The position numbers and the translations under genes were made by a program. Below the pieces are notes generated by a model. That model made no database searches and was not told the DNA's origin. It saw only the letters and a list, made by a program, of their open reading frames with translations. Positions 7,396 through 15,117 of a stretch of DNA of 64,000 nucleotides are shown piece by piece. Source of the DNA: Comamonas testosteroni (lineage in GTDB: Bacteria > Pseudomonadota > Gammaproteobacteria > Burkholderiales > Burkholderiaceae_C). Each line of letters begins with the position of its first letter. Within the stretch, counting starts at the first letter, position 1. The stretch is taken from assembly GCF_000761245.1 (NCBI RefSeq), contig NZ_AWOR01000057.1, positions 1 to 64,000 on the forward strand, written 5' to 3'.

Positions 7396-8187
7396 TTAAA
7401 ACAGGCCCGCTGGCTCTGCCTCCCTGTCCCAACTATAGATGACTAGCTCGCCGCGCTCGACACGATTTGCCGCGCCGCCCACGGTGTAGTCGAGCTTCAG
7501 ATCCTCCATCTCGAAGTCCTTGAAGCACTCCCTGATCGCAGGGTGATCGTTGATGCTGATGACGGCCTTGCCCTTGATCGCCTTGAGCTTCTTGGCCATG
7601 AGCTCGTACTGCTCCCAGGGGAAGGGCACGCCATAGCCCTCGGTCTCCCAGTACGGCGGGTCCATGTAGAAGAGGGTGTGCGCGCGGTCGTAGCGATCGA
7701 TGCAGGCTGCCCAGTCCAGCTGCTCGACATAGGTGCCGGCCGCAAGCCGCAGGTGGGCGGCAGACAGGTTTTCCTCGATGCGCAGCAGGTTGATGGCCGG
7801 GGCCGTGGTGGCAGTGCCGAATGTCTGGCCAGCGACCTTGCCGCCGAAGGACTGATGCTGCAGATAGAAGAAGCGCGCGGCGCGCTGAATGTCCGTCAGG
7901 GTCTCAGGCTTCGTATCCTGCATCCATTTGAAGACCTGGCGGCTGGTGAGCGCCCATTTGAACTGGCGCACAAACTCCTCGAGGTGGTGGGTCACCACCC
8001 GGTAAAGGTTCACCAGATCTCCATTGACGTCGTTGAGTACCTCGACGTCGGCAGGGTGCCGGGCGAAGTAGACGGCAGCGCCGCCTGCGAACACTTCAAC
8101 ATAGCAGTCATGCGCTGGAAAGCGCTTGAGCAGCATGTCCACCAGGCGGCGCTTGCCGCCGATCCACGGAATGATTGGGTTGGTCAT
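7396..8187 (-). CDS. dam: DNA adenine N6 methyltransferase (Dam/D12 class)
   Basis: A 263-residue D12-class methylase. Motif I is at residues 8-11 and 30-37 (WIGGKRRL, EVFAGGAAVYF), followed by LNDVNGDLVN, and the catalytic DPPY is at 176-179 (FYMDPPYWE). It transfers methyl from S-adenosylmethionine to adenine N6, probably in a short palindrome such as GATC; specificity cannot be read here. Its first 80 bases overlap the com-like gene upstream, the arrangement Mu uses for com-mom, so its translation may need the Com protein. Likely role: masking phage DNA from restriction. Confidence 0.9.
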   Translation of the reverse strand: MTNPIIPWIGGKRRLVDMLLKRFPAHDCYVEVFAGGAAVYFARHPADVEVLNDVNGDLVNLYRVVTHHLEEFVRQFKWALTSRQVFKWMQDTKPETLTDIQRAARFFYLQHQSFGGKVAGQTFGTATTAPAINLLRIEENLSAAHLRLAAGTYVEQLDWAACIDRYDRAHTLFYMDPPYWETEGYGVPFPWEQYELMAKKLKAIKGKAVISINDHPAIRECFKDFEMEDLKLDYTVGGAANRVERGELVIYSWDREAEPAGLF

Positions 8188-8341
8188 TTATCTCAGCTTC
8201 TGGCACGCGGGGGTGCTCTTGAGGGGCGCGCGTGGCGCTCAGCTGATTGAATGCACCGCATCTGGGGCATTTGATAGATAGACGAGTGTATTCACCTTCG
8301 CCCAGTTTGCGGCGGCAGTTGCCGCAGCGAATTTCCTGCAT
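8108..8341 (-). CDS. com: Com-family zinc-finger translational regulator
   Basis: 77 residues starting MQEIRCGNCRRKLGEGEYT, with the Com zinc finger CGNC...CPRC. Ribosome site GGAAAGAG precedes ATG 8341. In phage Mu, Com binds mom mRNA and unmasks its start. Here the com 3' end overlaps the dam start by 80 bases, so the same coupling is likely with an adenine methylase as client. The C-terminal tail after residue 45 is low in structure and partly constrained by the overlapping dam frame. Confidence 0.8.
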   Translation of the reverse strand: MQEIRCGNCRRKLGEGEYTRLSIKCPRCGAFNQLSATRAPQEHPRVPEAEINDQPNHSVDRRQAPPGGHAAQALSSA

Positions 8342-8580
8342 ATGCTCTTTCCGAGGGGAAAAATTGGCTAGACTCGTCACGCTGTCGCGACAGTGGCGGG
8401 TCTTCGCCTGGCATGCAGGCCCGGTCTGCTGTTGGGGTCTTGCGCGGGTGTTACCGCACCTTTGCAAGTCGCCCGTCTTTTTTGATTTCGAGAAACCCGC
8501 TGTACTCAGGTCGGCGGGTTTTTTTCGCACTAGATCGCTGCCGCCGTGCGCAACATGGACAAGCGCCTGTCAGAGCAGAT
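8342..8580. promoter_or_regulatory. Control region between ASCH gene and com
   Basis: A 239-base non-coding stretch. It contains a perfect 12-base palindrome CTGTCGCGACAG (8382-8393) and a hairpin AAACCCGC/GCGGGTTT followed by a T run on the plus strand (about 8494-8527). The palindrome upstream of com is a candidate binding site, perhaps for methylation-sensitive control as in Mu com-mom. No promoter is clear enough to call. Confidence 0.45.
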
Positions 8581-9243
8581 TCATGCTGTGGTTCTGCGAT
8601 CTATGCGTTTGAAGTCAATCACCCAGACCCATGGGTTTGCTGCCCAGTCGCCGCCAGTGGATTCCCAAAGTTCGCGGAATGCGTCATCTGGATAAGTCCA
8701 GTTTTTCGGGTGCTGTTCATTTCTGATCGCGCTGTAGTAGTCACCCTCGCGGCCGTGGGAAATGCGATTCACGCCTTCGGCAATTGCATCTTCATTGCTG
8801 ATGTCCTGCAGGCGCTCCACGCGCACTCCAGTGACTTCCAGCCAGATGCGCGCGGCAGACTTGGGCATGTGAATGCTTGGCCGCCATGGCGATTTCTCCA
8901 TGTCCTCCGAATCCATCACATCGGGATCGGTGGCGCGATACCAGTAAACGTTGTCAATCAGGCATCCGTCGTCATCTGCCTGCTGGCACCATGTCTCGCG
9001 CACATAGATGCGGTCACCACGCTTGCCGAATGGGCACTTGGCCGAGTGGTAGATGCCCTGCGTGTAGGTGCCCGACCACCAAGTGTGCTCTCCTTCGGCA
9101 ACAAAGGAGTCGGGGGCGTCAACCGAACGATGTAGACGATCTTCCGGTGGCTGTGGTTTCACTACTCGGCGCGTCTGGGTCTTCTGCCCGCTCAGAATGG
9201 CGCGCACCAAGGGCGCCTTGAACATCAAGCCGGTTTCTTTCAT
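8581..9243 (-). CDS. ASCH/PUA-like domain phage protein
   Basis: A 220-residue protein with the phage ASCH signature at the start, FKAPLVRAILSGQKTQTRRVV, and the later CPFGKRGDRIYVRETW and IWLEVTGVRVERLQDIS segments. ASCH domains have a PUA-like fold thought to bind RNA or modified bases. Homologs are common in the accessory regions of proteobacterial siphophages, but the role is not established. A terminator lies just upstream, separating it from the zinc-ribbon genes. Sits next to com-dam. Confidence 0.8.
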   Translation of the reverse strand: MKETGLMFKAPLVRAILSGQKTQTRRVVKPQPPEDRLHRSVDAPDSFVAEGEHTWWSGTYTQGIYHSAKCPFGKRGDRIYVRETWCQQADDDGCLIDNVYWYRATDPDVMDSEDMEKSPWRPSIHMPKSAARIWLEVTGVRVERLQDISNEDAIAEGVNRISHGREGDYYSAIRNEQHPKNWTYPDDAFRELWESTGGDWAANPWVWVIDFKRIDRRTTA

Positions 9244-9254
9244 TGGGTGGCTCC

Positions 9255-9289
9255 AAAAGCAGAACCCCGCTCAGTGGCGGGGCTCTGCT
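9255..9289 (-). terminator. Leftward intergenic terminator
   Basis: On the minus strand AGCAGAGCCCCGC pairs with GCGGGGTTCTGCT, then TTTT. One of a series of similar hairpins in the leftward block. Confidence 0.75.
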
Positions 9290-9357
9290 GGTTGATACAT
9301 ATGCCAGGGTAGCGGTGGCACGCCGGCCAGTACGTGTGAGGGAGTGTCACTTCCCAT
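9271..9357 (-). CDS. Possible 28-residue coupled peptide
   Basis: A short frame MGSDTPSHVLAGVPPLPWHM continues to a stop at 9271, beginning with an ATG that overlaps the stop of the upstream zinc-binding gene (AATGGGAAGTGA). The overlap and the position before a terminator favour translation, but the Pro-rich sequence has no known relative and the stop lies inside the terminator stem. Confidence 0.3.
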   Translation of the reverse strand: MGSDTPSHVLAGVPPLPWHMYQPAEPRH

Positions 9358-9529
9358 TGCTCTGCTCCTTTTCAACTCGCCAGCACAAGTCGCACAGAAA
9401 CTTGCATTCGTTTTCCGACCGTGGATCGCCCACGGCCTGCCCACAGTTGTGGCTGCAAACCTTTGTCGCAGGATCGAACGCGGCAAGCGCCTTGGGGTCG
9501 GCACGTGGCCACGGTACTGGATCAGCCAT
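9347..9529 (-). CDS. Small cysteine-rich (zinc-binding) phage protein
   Basis: 60 residues: MADPVPWPRADPKALAAFDP followed by CSHNCGQ and CKFLCDLCWRVE. Four or more cysteines spaced as two Cys pairs suggest a zinc knuckle. It follows the 82-residue gene after 4 bases, with GAGTAGAGC as a probable ribosome site. Part of a run of small zinc-binding proteins; function unknown. Confidence 0.65.
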   Translation of the reverse strand: MADPVPWPRADPKALAAFDPATKVCSHNCGQAVGDPRSENECKFLCDLCWRVEKEQSNGK

Positions 9530-9533
9530 TGCT

Positions 9534-9782
9534 CTACTCCTTCTTCGCCTGGGCGCGCTTTGCTTTGGCAGCCTCGATGTGAGCTAGAAACGTCCGGCGA
9601 AGGTCGAGTAGGTGCTCTGTCACTTCATCAGGCAAGGCGACCAGGCGGATTCCATCGGGCTGGCCCTTCTGGAAGGCAGGCAGCATGTGCATGAAGGCTG
9701 CGGCCATGGCAGGGTCGACCATGGCAATGCACTGCTTCCCATCAACTTCAACAAACACGTTGATCGCTGTGAAATTAGCCAT
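9534..9782 (-). CDS. Small hypothetical phage protein
   Basis: 82 residues (MANFTAINVFVEVDGKQCIA). The N-terminal half is predicted as beta strands, and the rest is helical, ending in a Lys/Ala-rich tail (HIEAAKAKRAQAKKE). Its start overlaps the end of the zinc-ribbon gene upstream by 8 bases (GGAGC before ATG), a sign of coupled translation. Family not recognised. Confidence 0.65.
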   Translation of the reverse strand: MANFTAINVFVEVDGKQCIAMVDPAMAAAFMHMLPAFQKGQPDGIRLVALPDEVTEHLLDLRRTFLAHIEAAKAKRAQAKKE

Positions 9783-10005
9783 GCTCCACTCCTACCTTGG
9801 CTTCTTGCGAGGCACGCTTGAAAACAGTCTCCGGGTACTTCGTGTTGAATGTCTGAGAGGTTCCGCAATTGCTGCACGCATGAGGCCATTGCGGTGGATC
9901 GCTCATCAGAATGGATCCAGTCGGCTGCATGTGGCCCGATCCGCATTCGTCACATACATAATCGACTATCGCCGCTTCGGCAGGTGCTTCTTGTCTTGCC
10001 ATCAC
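9775..10005 (-). CDS. Zinc-ribbon phage protein
   Basis: 76 residues with a classic ribbon: YVCDECGSGHM (about residues 17-27) and HACSNCGTSQTF (about 42-53). Such ribbons bind nucleic acid or stabilise small adaptor proteins. ATG overlaps the stop of the upstream gene (GTGATGGC). Function otherwise unknown. Confidence 0.7.
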   Translation of the reverse strand: MMARQEAPAEAAIVDYVCDECGSGHMQPTGSILMSDPPQWPHACSNCGTSQTFNTKYPETVFKRASQEAKVGVEHG

Positions 10006-10325
10006 TCACCCCCTTGCGCTGCCTGGGCGGCGCGCTGTTCAAATTCGTCTATGGCACTTGCGTCATCGCCGTCGTAATCGTCATCCTCGGTGCACCGCCC
10101 CATCAGTTCGCAGCAGGCTGCGCACCAACGGTGCGTCATGAAGTCACCATACTTTCCGATCTGGCAACGGTGTCGCTCACCTTTTTGGATGACGCTTTTG
10201 CAGTGGCAGCACTCGTGCGGCTTGGAGGCAACTACCATCTTGTTCGATAGCACTGTGTCGCTGGGCTCGCCAAAATCGCCCTCGAATGGATCGAAGGCAA
10301 GGATGCTTTGATCTGTAGCCATCAT
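10002..10325 (-). CDS. Cysteine/histidine-rich phage protein
   Basis: 107 residues. The middle has a cross-brace-like set of ligands: HECCHCKSVIQKGERHRC, then THRWCAACCELMGRC. The N-terminus is acidic and the C-terminal third (EDDDYDGDDASAIDEFEQR) strongly acidic. Overlaps both neighbours by 4 bases. A zinc-binding, possibly protein-interaction module; no named family. Confidence 0.7.
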   Translation of the reverse strand: MMATDQSILAFDPFEGDFGEPSDTVLSNKMVVASKPHECCHCKSVIQKGERHRCQIGKYGDFMTHRWCAACCELMGRCTEDDDYDGDDASAIDEFEQRAAQAAQGGE

Positions 10326-11044
10326 TTCCCCTTTGCTGCCTCAATAGCAGCGCTGCATGCTTCTTCTGGTGTGTCGCCTTGTCCGCTGCACAGCACCTTG
10401 CGATCTGGATTGATTACAGGGCCGCTGTTTAAAGGCTTGTCTGTGATCCATGCCATCCAGCCGGTTCGCCGCGTGTAGGCCAATTCGAAATAGGCGTAAT
10501 GGTTGTGCTCTAGTTCTGCTCGGTGTTTGCCGATCAGTTCGCGGATGACATCCCGTGAATCAGCCCGTTCACCCTGTGCGGAGCTATACAGTTCGACGTA
10601 GTCCAACGCCGGATTTCGCATCGCAGCTAAGTGCTGCTCCGTTCCTGGGCGTACCGGCCTGTGGTCAAAAAAGGATGTTTCTCCGATTTCTCGGACCAGA
10701 ACGGCATAAGGTTCCGCACTCTGCGTGTCTGTCTGTACACGCTGCTTGAGCCTGCGCAGTTGATCGCGTGTTCCCGATATGTCGCAGACCTCGTTTTCGC
10801 GGGGGGTCCCGGCGTTCATCCCACGACCTTCGCCTGATGCGCTGATGAAAGCAGCGATAAGCCGAGCCTCTGCCGACTCATGGCCGCACCACTTGTCGAT
10901 CTCATCCACGGCTATCTGATAACGCATGATTTTTTCTTCGGCCGCATCCATGTCTCTGCGAAGGCTTCGCATGGAGAAGTGCTGTTTGATGGCCCACACG
11001 AAGCAGATGTAGAACCCGGCGACATAAATTGCTTCAGTCATCAC
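10322..11044 (-). CDS. Membrane-anchored phage protein, unknown
   Basis: 240 residues. Residues 5-22 (AIYVAGFYICFVWAIKQHF region) form a single N-terminal membrane anchor, followed by a coiled coil (about 28-55) and a soluble domain containing YAYFELAYTRRTGWMAWITD. The C-terminus VLCSGQGDTPEEACSAAIEAAKG resembles phage proteins with a degenerate substrate-binding-like tail. The start overlaps the upstream stop by 4 bases. Function unknown. Confidence 0.65.
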   Translation of the reverse strand: MMTEAIYVAGFYICFVWAIKQHFSMRSLRRDMDAAEEKIMRYQIAVDEIDKWCGHESAEARLIAAFISASGEGRGMNAGTPRENEVCDISGTRDQLRRLKQRVQTDTQSAEPYAVLVREIGETSFFDHRPVRPGTEQHLAAMRNPALDYVELYSSAQGERADSRDVIRELIGKHRAELEHNHYAYFELAYTRRTGWMAWITDKPLNSGPVINPDRKVLCSGQGDTPEEACSAAIEAAKGK

Positions 11045-12075
11045 TCCCCCTTTGCTGCCGCGATAGCGGTGTCATCTTCCAAATGCAGTGGCCCGGTGCA
11101 GTACGGGTCGCGCTCGATGCGCGCCATGGCCTCCCGAATCGCCCGTCGTGGTTGATCGCCGTAGACCTCCGAAACCACGCGCTCACGCGGCTCGCTCATG
11201 TGGTGCTGCACTGTTCGCCAGCCCACATCCTCTCCGTCGCTGGTCGTGAAGCAGCGAAGGTCAATGCACTGGTCTTGGAGAAAGCCCAGCAGCTCCGCAG
11301 CCCGCGCGTCTTCCACCGTCATGGGGGCTGAGAAAACGGGGCGTACATAGTGCTGCGTTTTGTACTTGCTGAAATCCCTGCTCCAGTTTGTGACTTCACC
11401 ACCGACAGTCCACGCCACTGGTTCTGCCTGCGACTGGGGTGTGATGCCTTCGGCGCGCGCCGACAGGAAAGCGCAGAAGTTCGCAACGTCCACGGGGTCG
11501 CCCTTGTCAACGTGGCCGCGCAGCAGCTCGGACAAGCGTTCACGAGTGCAGTCGGTATCCCATCCGCCGTATCCCTTGGCTCGCTGCTTTGCCAGCTTGG
11601 CTTTCATGAGCGCAGCAAGGGCATCGACCGCAACATCGTCGGGGTGAGGCGCGACCACCGCCTGCGCGGGAAGTCCGGTAGCAGCAGCCAGCACGGCGCG
11701 CAATGCCTCGATTTCCAAAGCACCACGGATGCAGGCTTTTGCATCGAGCTCGTCCCAGCTGTGACCGGGTGGGTAGTTCGTTGCCATGGCTCGCAGTTGT
11801 GCGGCTGCGCTCTCGCCCTTGGGCATGATCGCAGGTTGCTGCTGCCTGACCCATTCGGGGTTCAGCATCTGGCCCTGCTCAATGTCGTGCGGGTCGTCGA
11901 TCCACTTCGGCACTGCGGGCGCGGCTGCCGGGGTGGCGGCAAGCGCTGCGCGCTCAGCACTCTCCATGCTCTGCCTGGTCTGATGGCCGTGCACGCCGTC
12001 GATGAGCTGGCCGTTTAACCAGGATTTGCCGCGAGGGGCGATATTGAGTTCAGTTGGAATGGTGTGCTTACTCAT
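11041..12075 (-). CDS. Phage protein with DUF550-like (dATP/dGTP diphosphohydrolase-type) segment
   Basis: 344 residues from MSKHTIPTEL (an earlier Met at 12126 overlaps the methylase gene and is less likely). Residues 155-211 contain KLAKQRAKGYGGWDT, LLRGHVDKGDPVDVANF and CAFLSARAEGI, which match the DUF550 pattern (RakG..GW / HVeKGDP.DVaNF) that I recall being linked to dATP/dGTP hydrolysis. The flanks are lineage-specific. It lies 14 bases after the cytosine methylase, so a nucleotide-pool or anti-restriction role is plausible but unproven. Confidence 0.6.
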   Translation of the reverse strand: MSKHTIPTELNIAPRGKSWLNGQLIDGVHGHQTRQSMESAERAALAATPAAAPAVPKWIDDPHDIEQGQMLNPEWVRQQQPAIMPKGESAAAQLRAMATNYPPGHSWDELDAKACIRGALEIEALRAVLAAATGLPAQAVVAPHPDDVAVDALAALMKAKLAKQRAKGYGGWDTDCTRERLSELLRGHVDKGDPVDVANFCAFLSARAEGITPQSQAEPVAWTVGGEVTNWSRDFSKYKTQHYVRPVFSAPMTVEDARAAELLGFLQDQCIDLRCFTTSDGEDVGWRTVQHHMSEPRERVVSEVYGDQPRRAIREAMARIERDPYCTGPLHLEDDTAIAAAKGE

Positions 12076-12089
12076 GTCGTGTCCTTGTC

Positions 12090-14120
12090 TCAGGCGTACA
12101 TCAGCGCCTCGTGTTTGAAATTCCACTTCGCCAGTGCCTGTGCCATGTATGGGCTGACGCTGTTGCCGATCATTCGGACCTGTGATGTGGTGCTGAGCTT
12201 GATGCGCGGTATGTCGCGCGGGTCATCTACGGCCTGCACGCCGTCTTTGAACAAGAGCGCTGGGTCTGGGATCTCGTCAATCTGGTAGCTGTCGGGGAAG
12301 CCCTGCGCGCGCGCCAGTTCGCGCGGTTTGAGCATGCGCAGGGTGATATCGACCAGGGCCCACCATTGGCCGCCGTGCCACATCAGCACCACATCCGCGT
12401 GCTCGGTGAACTGGTCCGGCAAGTGCTCGCGCAGCAAAGCTGCGCAGAGCTTGGCGCGCTCCGCATGCTCTGGCGCCAGATGTGCTGCGGGCACCTTGGC
12501 GGTCTGCACCAGGGCCATGCGCGCCTTTGTGGGGACGGTGTGCATGGGCTCGCTGCAGCTGCTGTCCTGGCCGCCTTCGCTGTAGTACTTCACTAGACAG
12601 GCCGTGATGAGGCGCTGCTGCGTGCCGCTGGTGGTGATGGTGGACAGCGGCTCATTGGCTGGCCGGCCATCGCCGTCATAGAAGCCGCCGTAGGCCTGCT
12701 CCAAGCAGACGGCAGCGAGAGCGCTGGTTGCGCCGCTGGCAGTGACCGTGTTCAGCGGCATCTCGATGTTGCGAGTGCCATGGCTCCAGCGTTTGCCGCC
12801 CGCAGGGCCTTCGCCGTGCCCCATATCCACCAGATGCGCTGCGACCATGCCCAGGGTGATGCCTGTGCTGGGCCGCTTGGGCGTGCCTCCTGCAGTGATG
12901 GTGGGCAGCGGCTCATCCATCGCGCTACCCACAGCGCCGGTATTGAACTTGGTGATGTGAGCTGCCGCGATCGCGTGGTGCTGCCCATTGGCCGTGATAG
13001 TGCTCAGTGGCTCGGCCACGGTCTTGCCATTCAGCTGCGTCTCTGCCGTCCCGCGGAGCGTCACTATGGTGGGAGAAACCACCGAAAAGTGGCCGCCCTT
13101 GACCTGGGCGCAAACCGTGCGCAACGGTTGATCAGCCGGCATGGTGCGTTGGTTGCTGCCGTTGGCATGCTCGTTGATGAATGGCGCGAGCACCGGAGCT
13201 GCCAATGCGCCCTGAGAGCCTTGGCTTGTCACCGTCCAATAGGGCGCGTCCAGTTCGCGCACCCGTGGCTGCTGTCCTTCGCGTTCGCCGTTGCGCGTAT
13301 TCACGATGAAGGGCGTGGCCGTATTCAGCACATGGCGAAAAACGCCCTTTGCCACTCGGCGCAGGGTATTGGTCACCAGATCGCGCTTGCGGCCGAAGAT
13401 GCTTTCTGCAGGCAGATCAAAGTCTATGCACTGAGCCGCTGTGCGGTGTGCAGCGAGCAGGCCGGCAATGACGCGGTGATCTGTTGGAGGTGCATACGAG
13501 GGGCCGCCCCAGTGGATGGGTATGCCATCGCGGCGTGCGACCAAGAAAAGGCGTTTGCGGATGGTGGGGGCGCCCTGGTCGCATGCGCGCATCTCGCTCC
13601 ACTCCACGCTGTACCCATGGTTGCGCAGCTGGCGAACGAATGACTGAAAGGTCCGGCCTCTCTTTTTGGGGTCGGGTCGGGCATTGCCGTCAGCATCGAC
13701 CACCAGTGGGCCCCAGTCTTGGAACTCCTCGACGTTCTCCAGCATCATCATGCGCGGCCTAGTTTTGGCGATCCAGCGCAGGCCCACCCAGGCCAGTCCC
13801 CGTATGTTCTTGGAGACAGGCGTGCCGCCTTTGGCCTTGCTGAAATGCTTGCAGTCGGGCGACAGCCAGACCAGGCCCACAGGCTGATTGCCGGTGACAG
13901 CAATTGGGTCCACCTCCCACACGCTCTCGCACAGGTGCTTGGTGTATGGATGGTTGAGCGCATGCATGGCCAGCGCTTCGGGGTCGTGATTGATGGCGAT
14001 ATCGACAGGACGGCCAAAAGCCCATTCCAGCCCGGTGCTGGTCCCGCCGCCACCGGCGAAGTTGTCGATGACCAACTCGTGGCCGAGGTCGAGATTCAGC
14101 GTGAAAAGGTCGCGCTTCAT
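12090..14120 (-). CDS. dcm: DNA cytosine C5 methyltransferase with repeated target-recognition region
   Basis: 676 residues from MKRDLFTLNL (GGAG 6 bases upstream; an earlier Met at 14138 is less likely). Motif I is VIDNFAGGGGTSTGLEW (18-34), the catalytic cysteine is Cys90 in SPDCKHFSKAKGG, motif VI is MLENVEEF (126-133), and RKRLFLVARR is motif VIII-like. Between residues 291 and 535 a short motif of the form EPLSTITANG recurs seven times, replacing a usual compact recognition domain. The C-terminal RELARAQGFPDSY and GNSVSPYMAQAL are motifs IX and X. It methylates cytosine; the target is unknown. Likely anti-restriction. Confidence 0.9.
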   Translation of the reverse strand: MKRDLFTLNLDLGHELVIDNFAGGGGTSTGLEWAFGRPVDIAINHDPEALAMHALNHPYTKHLCESVWEVDPIAVTGNQPVGLVWLSPDCKHFSKAKGGTPVSKNIRGLAWVGLRWIAKTRPRMMMLENVEEFQDWGPLVVDADGNARPDPKKRGRTFQSFVRQLRNHGYSVEWSEMRACDQGAPTIRKRLFLVARRDGIPIHWGGPSYAPPTDHRVIAGLLAAHRTAAQCIDFDLPAESIFGRKRDLVTNTLRRVAKGVFRHVLNTATPFIVNTRNGEREGQQPRVRELDAPYWTVTSQGSQGALAAPVLAPFINEHANGSNQRTMPADQPLRTVCAQVKGGHFSVVSPTIVTLRGTAETQLNGKTVAEPLSTITANGQHHAIAAAHITKFNTGAVGSAMDEPLPTITAGGTPKRPSTGITLGMVAAHLVDMGHGEGPAGGKRWSHGTRNIEMPLNTVTASGATSALAAVCLEQAYGGFYDGDGRPANEPLSTITTSGTQQRLITACLVKYYSEGGQDSSCSEPMHTVPTKARMALVQTAKVPAAHLAPEHAERAKLCAALLREHLPDQFTEHADVVLMWHGGQWWALVDITLRMLKPRELARAQGFPDSYQIDEIPDPALLFKDGVQAVDDPRDIPRIKLSTTSQVRMIGNSVSPYMAQALAKWNFKHEALMYA

Positions 14121-14135
14121 TGATGCTCCAGAAAG

Positions 14136-14162
14136 CAAACAGCCCGCTCTATGGCGGGCTGT
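14136..14162 (-). terminator. Leftward intergenic terminator
   Basis: Minus strand AGCCCGC/GCGGGCT with an ATAGA-type loop, then TGTTTG. Lies between the 189-residue gene and dcm. Confidence 0.7.
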
Positions 14163-14201
14163 GATTCATTGATGTGTGCAATAAGGCCAATTCATGAAGA
14201 T

Positions 14202-14768
14202 CTATGAATGGCTCGAAGGTGTGCGCATAGCTGCTAGTAGCGCAGCCTCTTCAAACGATGGGGCAGTGCCAGAAGATTGAAAGTGCCAATAGTCGGGATC
14301 GTTACCGCCCCCAGAGATGAATACGGCACTCAGGTCCATGCCGCCGAGCCAGCTCTTCCAGTGGCCGTCGGACTCGCGCCACCAAGTCAGTGCTCCGACC
14401 TGGCGGCTTTCATGCTGGTGGCTTGTGGCACGCTGCAATGCTGTGGGGATGTCAGGCGCATAGTCGTTTACTCTCACATATCGCCTCCCGCCGAGCGTCA
14501 ACAGCGATGACCAACGTATGAAGTTGCCATTCACTTTGGCGTGCTCTCTTGCAGGGGAGATGCTCAGCGTCAGCTGATGACCATTTTCGAGCTCGATGTG
14601 TTTCGATAGTTCTGCGGGATGGCCATGGCTTGTCATGAGAAAGGCGTTCCAGCCGTCCAGGCTGCCCGTGCCGTCCGCATAGTTTGGACTGCAATGCCAG
14701 TCGGCCGTGCTGATGCCATTTTCGTCAACCCAGGCGATGGCCTTGTGAGGCGTGTAGGTGGTGCTCAT
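14202..14768 (-). CDS. Hypothetical phage protein
   Basis: 188 residues from MSTTYTPHKAIAWVDENGIS, with GGAG 5 bases before ATG 14768. It is soluble, rich in Trp and His, with no signal or membrane segment; TWWRESDGHWKSWLGG is the most distinctive segment. Flanked by terminator hairpins on both sides, so it is transcribed as a partly independent unit within the leftward block. Family not recognised. Confidence 0.65.
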   Translation of the reverse strand: MSTTYTPHKAIAWVDENGISTADWHCSPNYADGTGSLDGWNAFLMTSHGHPAELSKHIELENGHQLTLSISPAREHAKVNGNFIRWSSLLTLGGRRYVRVNDYAPDIPTALQRATSHQHESRQVGALTWWRESDGHWKSWLGGMDLSAVFISGGGNDPDYWHFQSSGTAPSFEEAALLAAMRTPSSHS

Positions 14769-14784
14769 AGATACTCCAGATACC

Positions 14785-14806
14785 AAAAAGCCCGCTCAAG
14801 GCGGGC
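14785..14806 (-). terminator. Leftward intergenic terminator
   Basis: Minus strand GCCCGC CTTGA GCGGGC followed by TTTTT. Confidence 0.85.
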
Positions 14807-14856
14807 CGGTGGCTTGCCATAGATGACTGCACATCTATGAATGAATGGGGCGGGGT

Positions 14857-15117
14857 TTAGGCTGCTTTCCGCAGTGGAGGGATAGGGCAGCTTTGCACGC
14901 GCAGATGGCCCAGGCCTTTGAGGGTGTTGCGGTAGCAGCTGACGATTGCGGCCTCGAGCTCCTGGGCCACATTGACGCCAGCGGCAATGATCTGGCCGTC
15001 CTCGGTGACGATGGCCAGCTGCACGGGCTTACCGTGGAAGGTGGCTTTCGGCGGCTCGTGGCTGACAGTGTGGATGTAAACGCCTTCGATGGCGCCTGTG
15101 GCTTGTTCACCCAGCAT
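14857..15117 (-). CDS. Small hypothetical phage protein
   Basis: 86 residues from MLGEQATGAIEGVYIHTVSH; ribosome site AAAGGAGAAAAG precedes ATG 15117, so upstream Mets are not used. The middle (KPVQLAIVTEDGQIIAAGVN) looks like a small beta domain. Its start overlaps the upstream gene by 11 bases. Function unknown. Confidence 0.65.
   Translation of the reverse strand: MLGEQATGAIEGVYIHTVSHEPPKATFHGKPVQLAIVTEDGQIIAAGVNVAQELEAAIVSCYRNTLKGLGHLRVQSCPIPPLRKAA

Noticed and set aside
8413-9135. 240-codon plus-strand frame over the ASCH gene
   Set aside because: Antisense to a recognisable ASCH protein and without family features.
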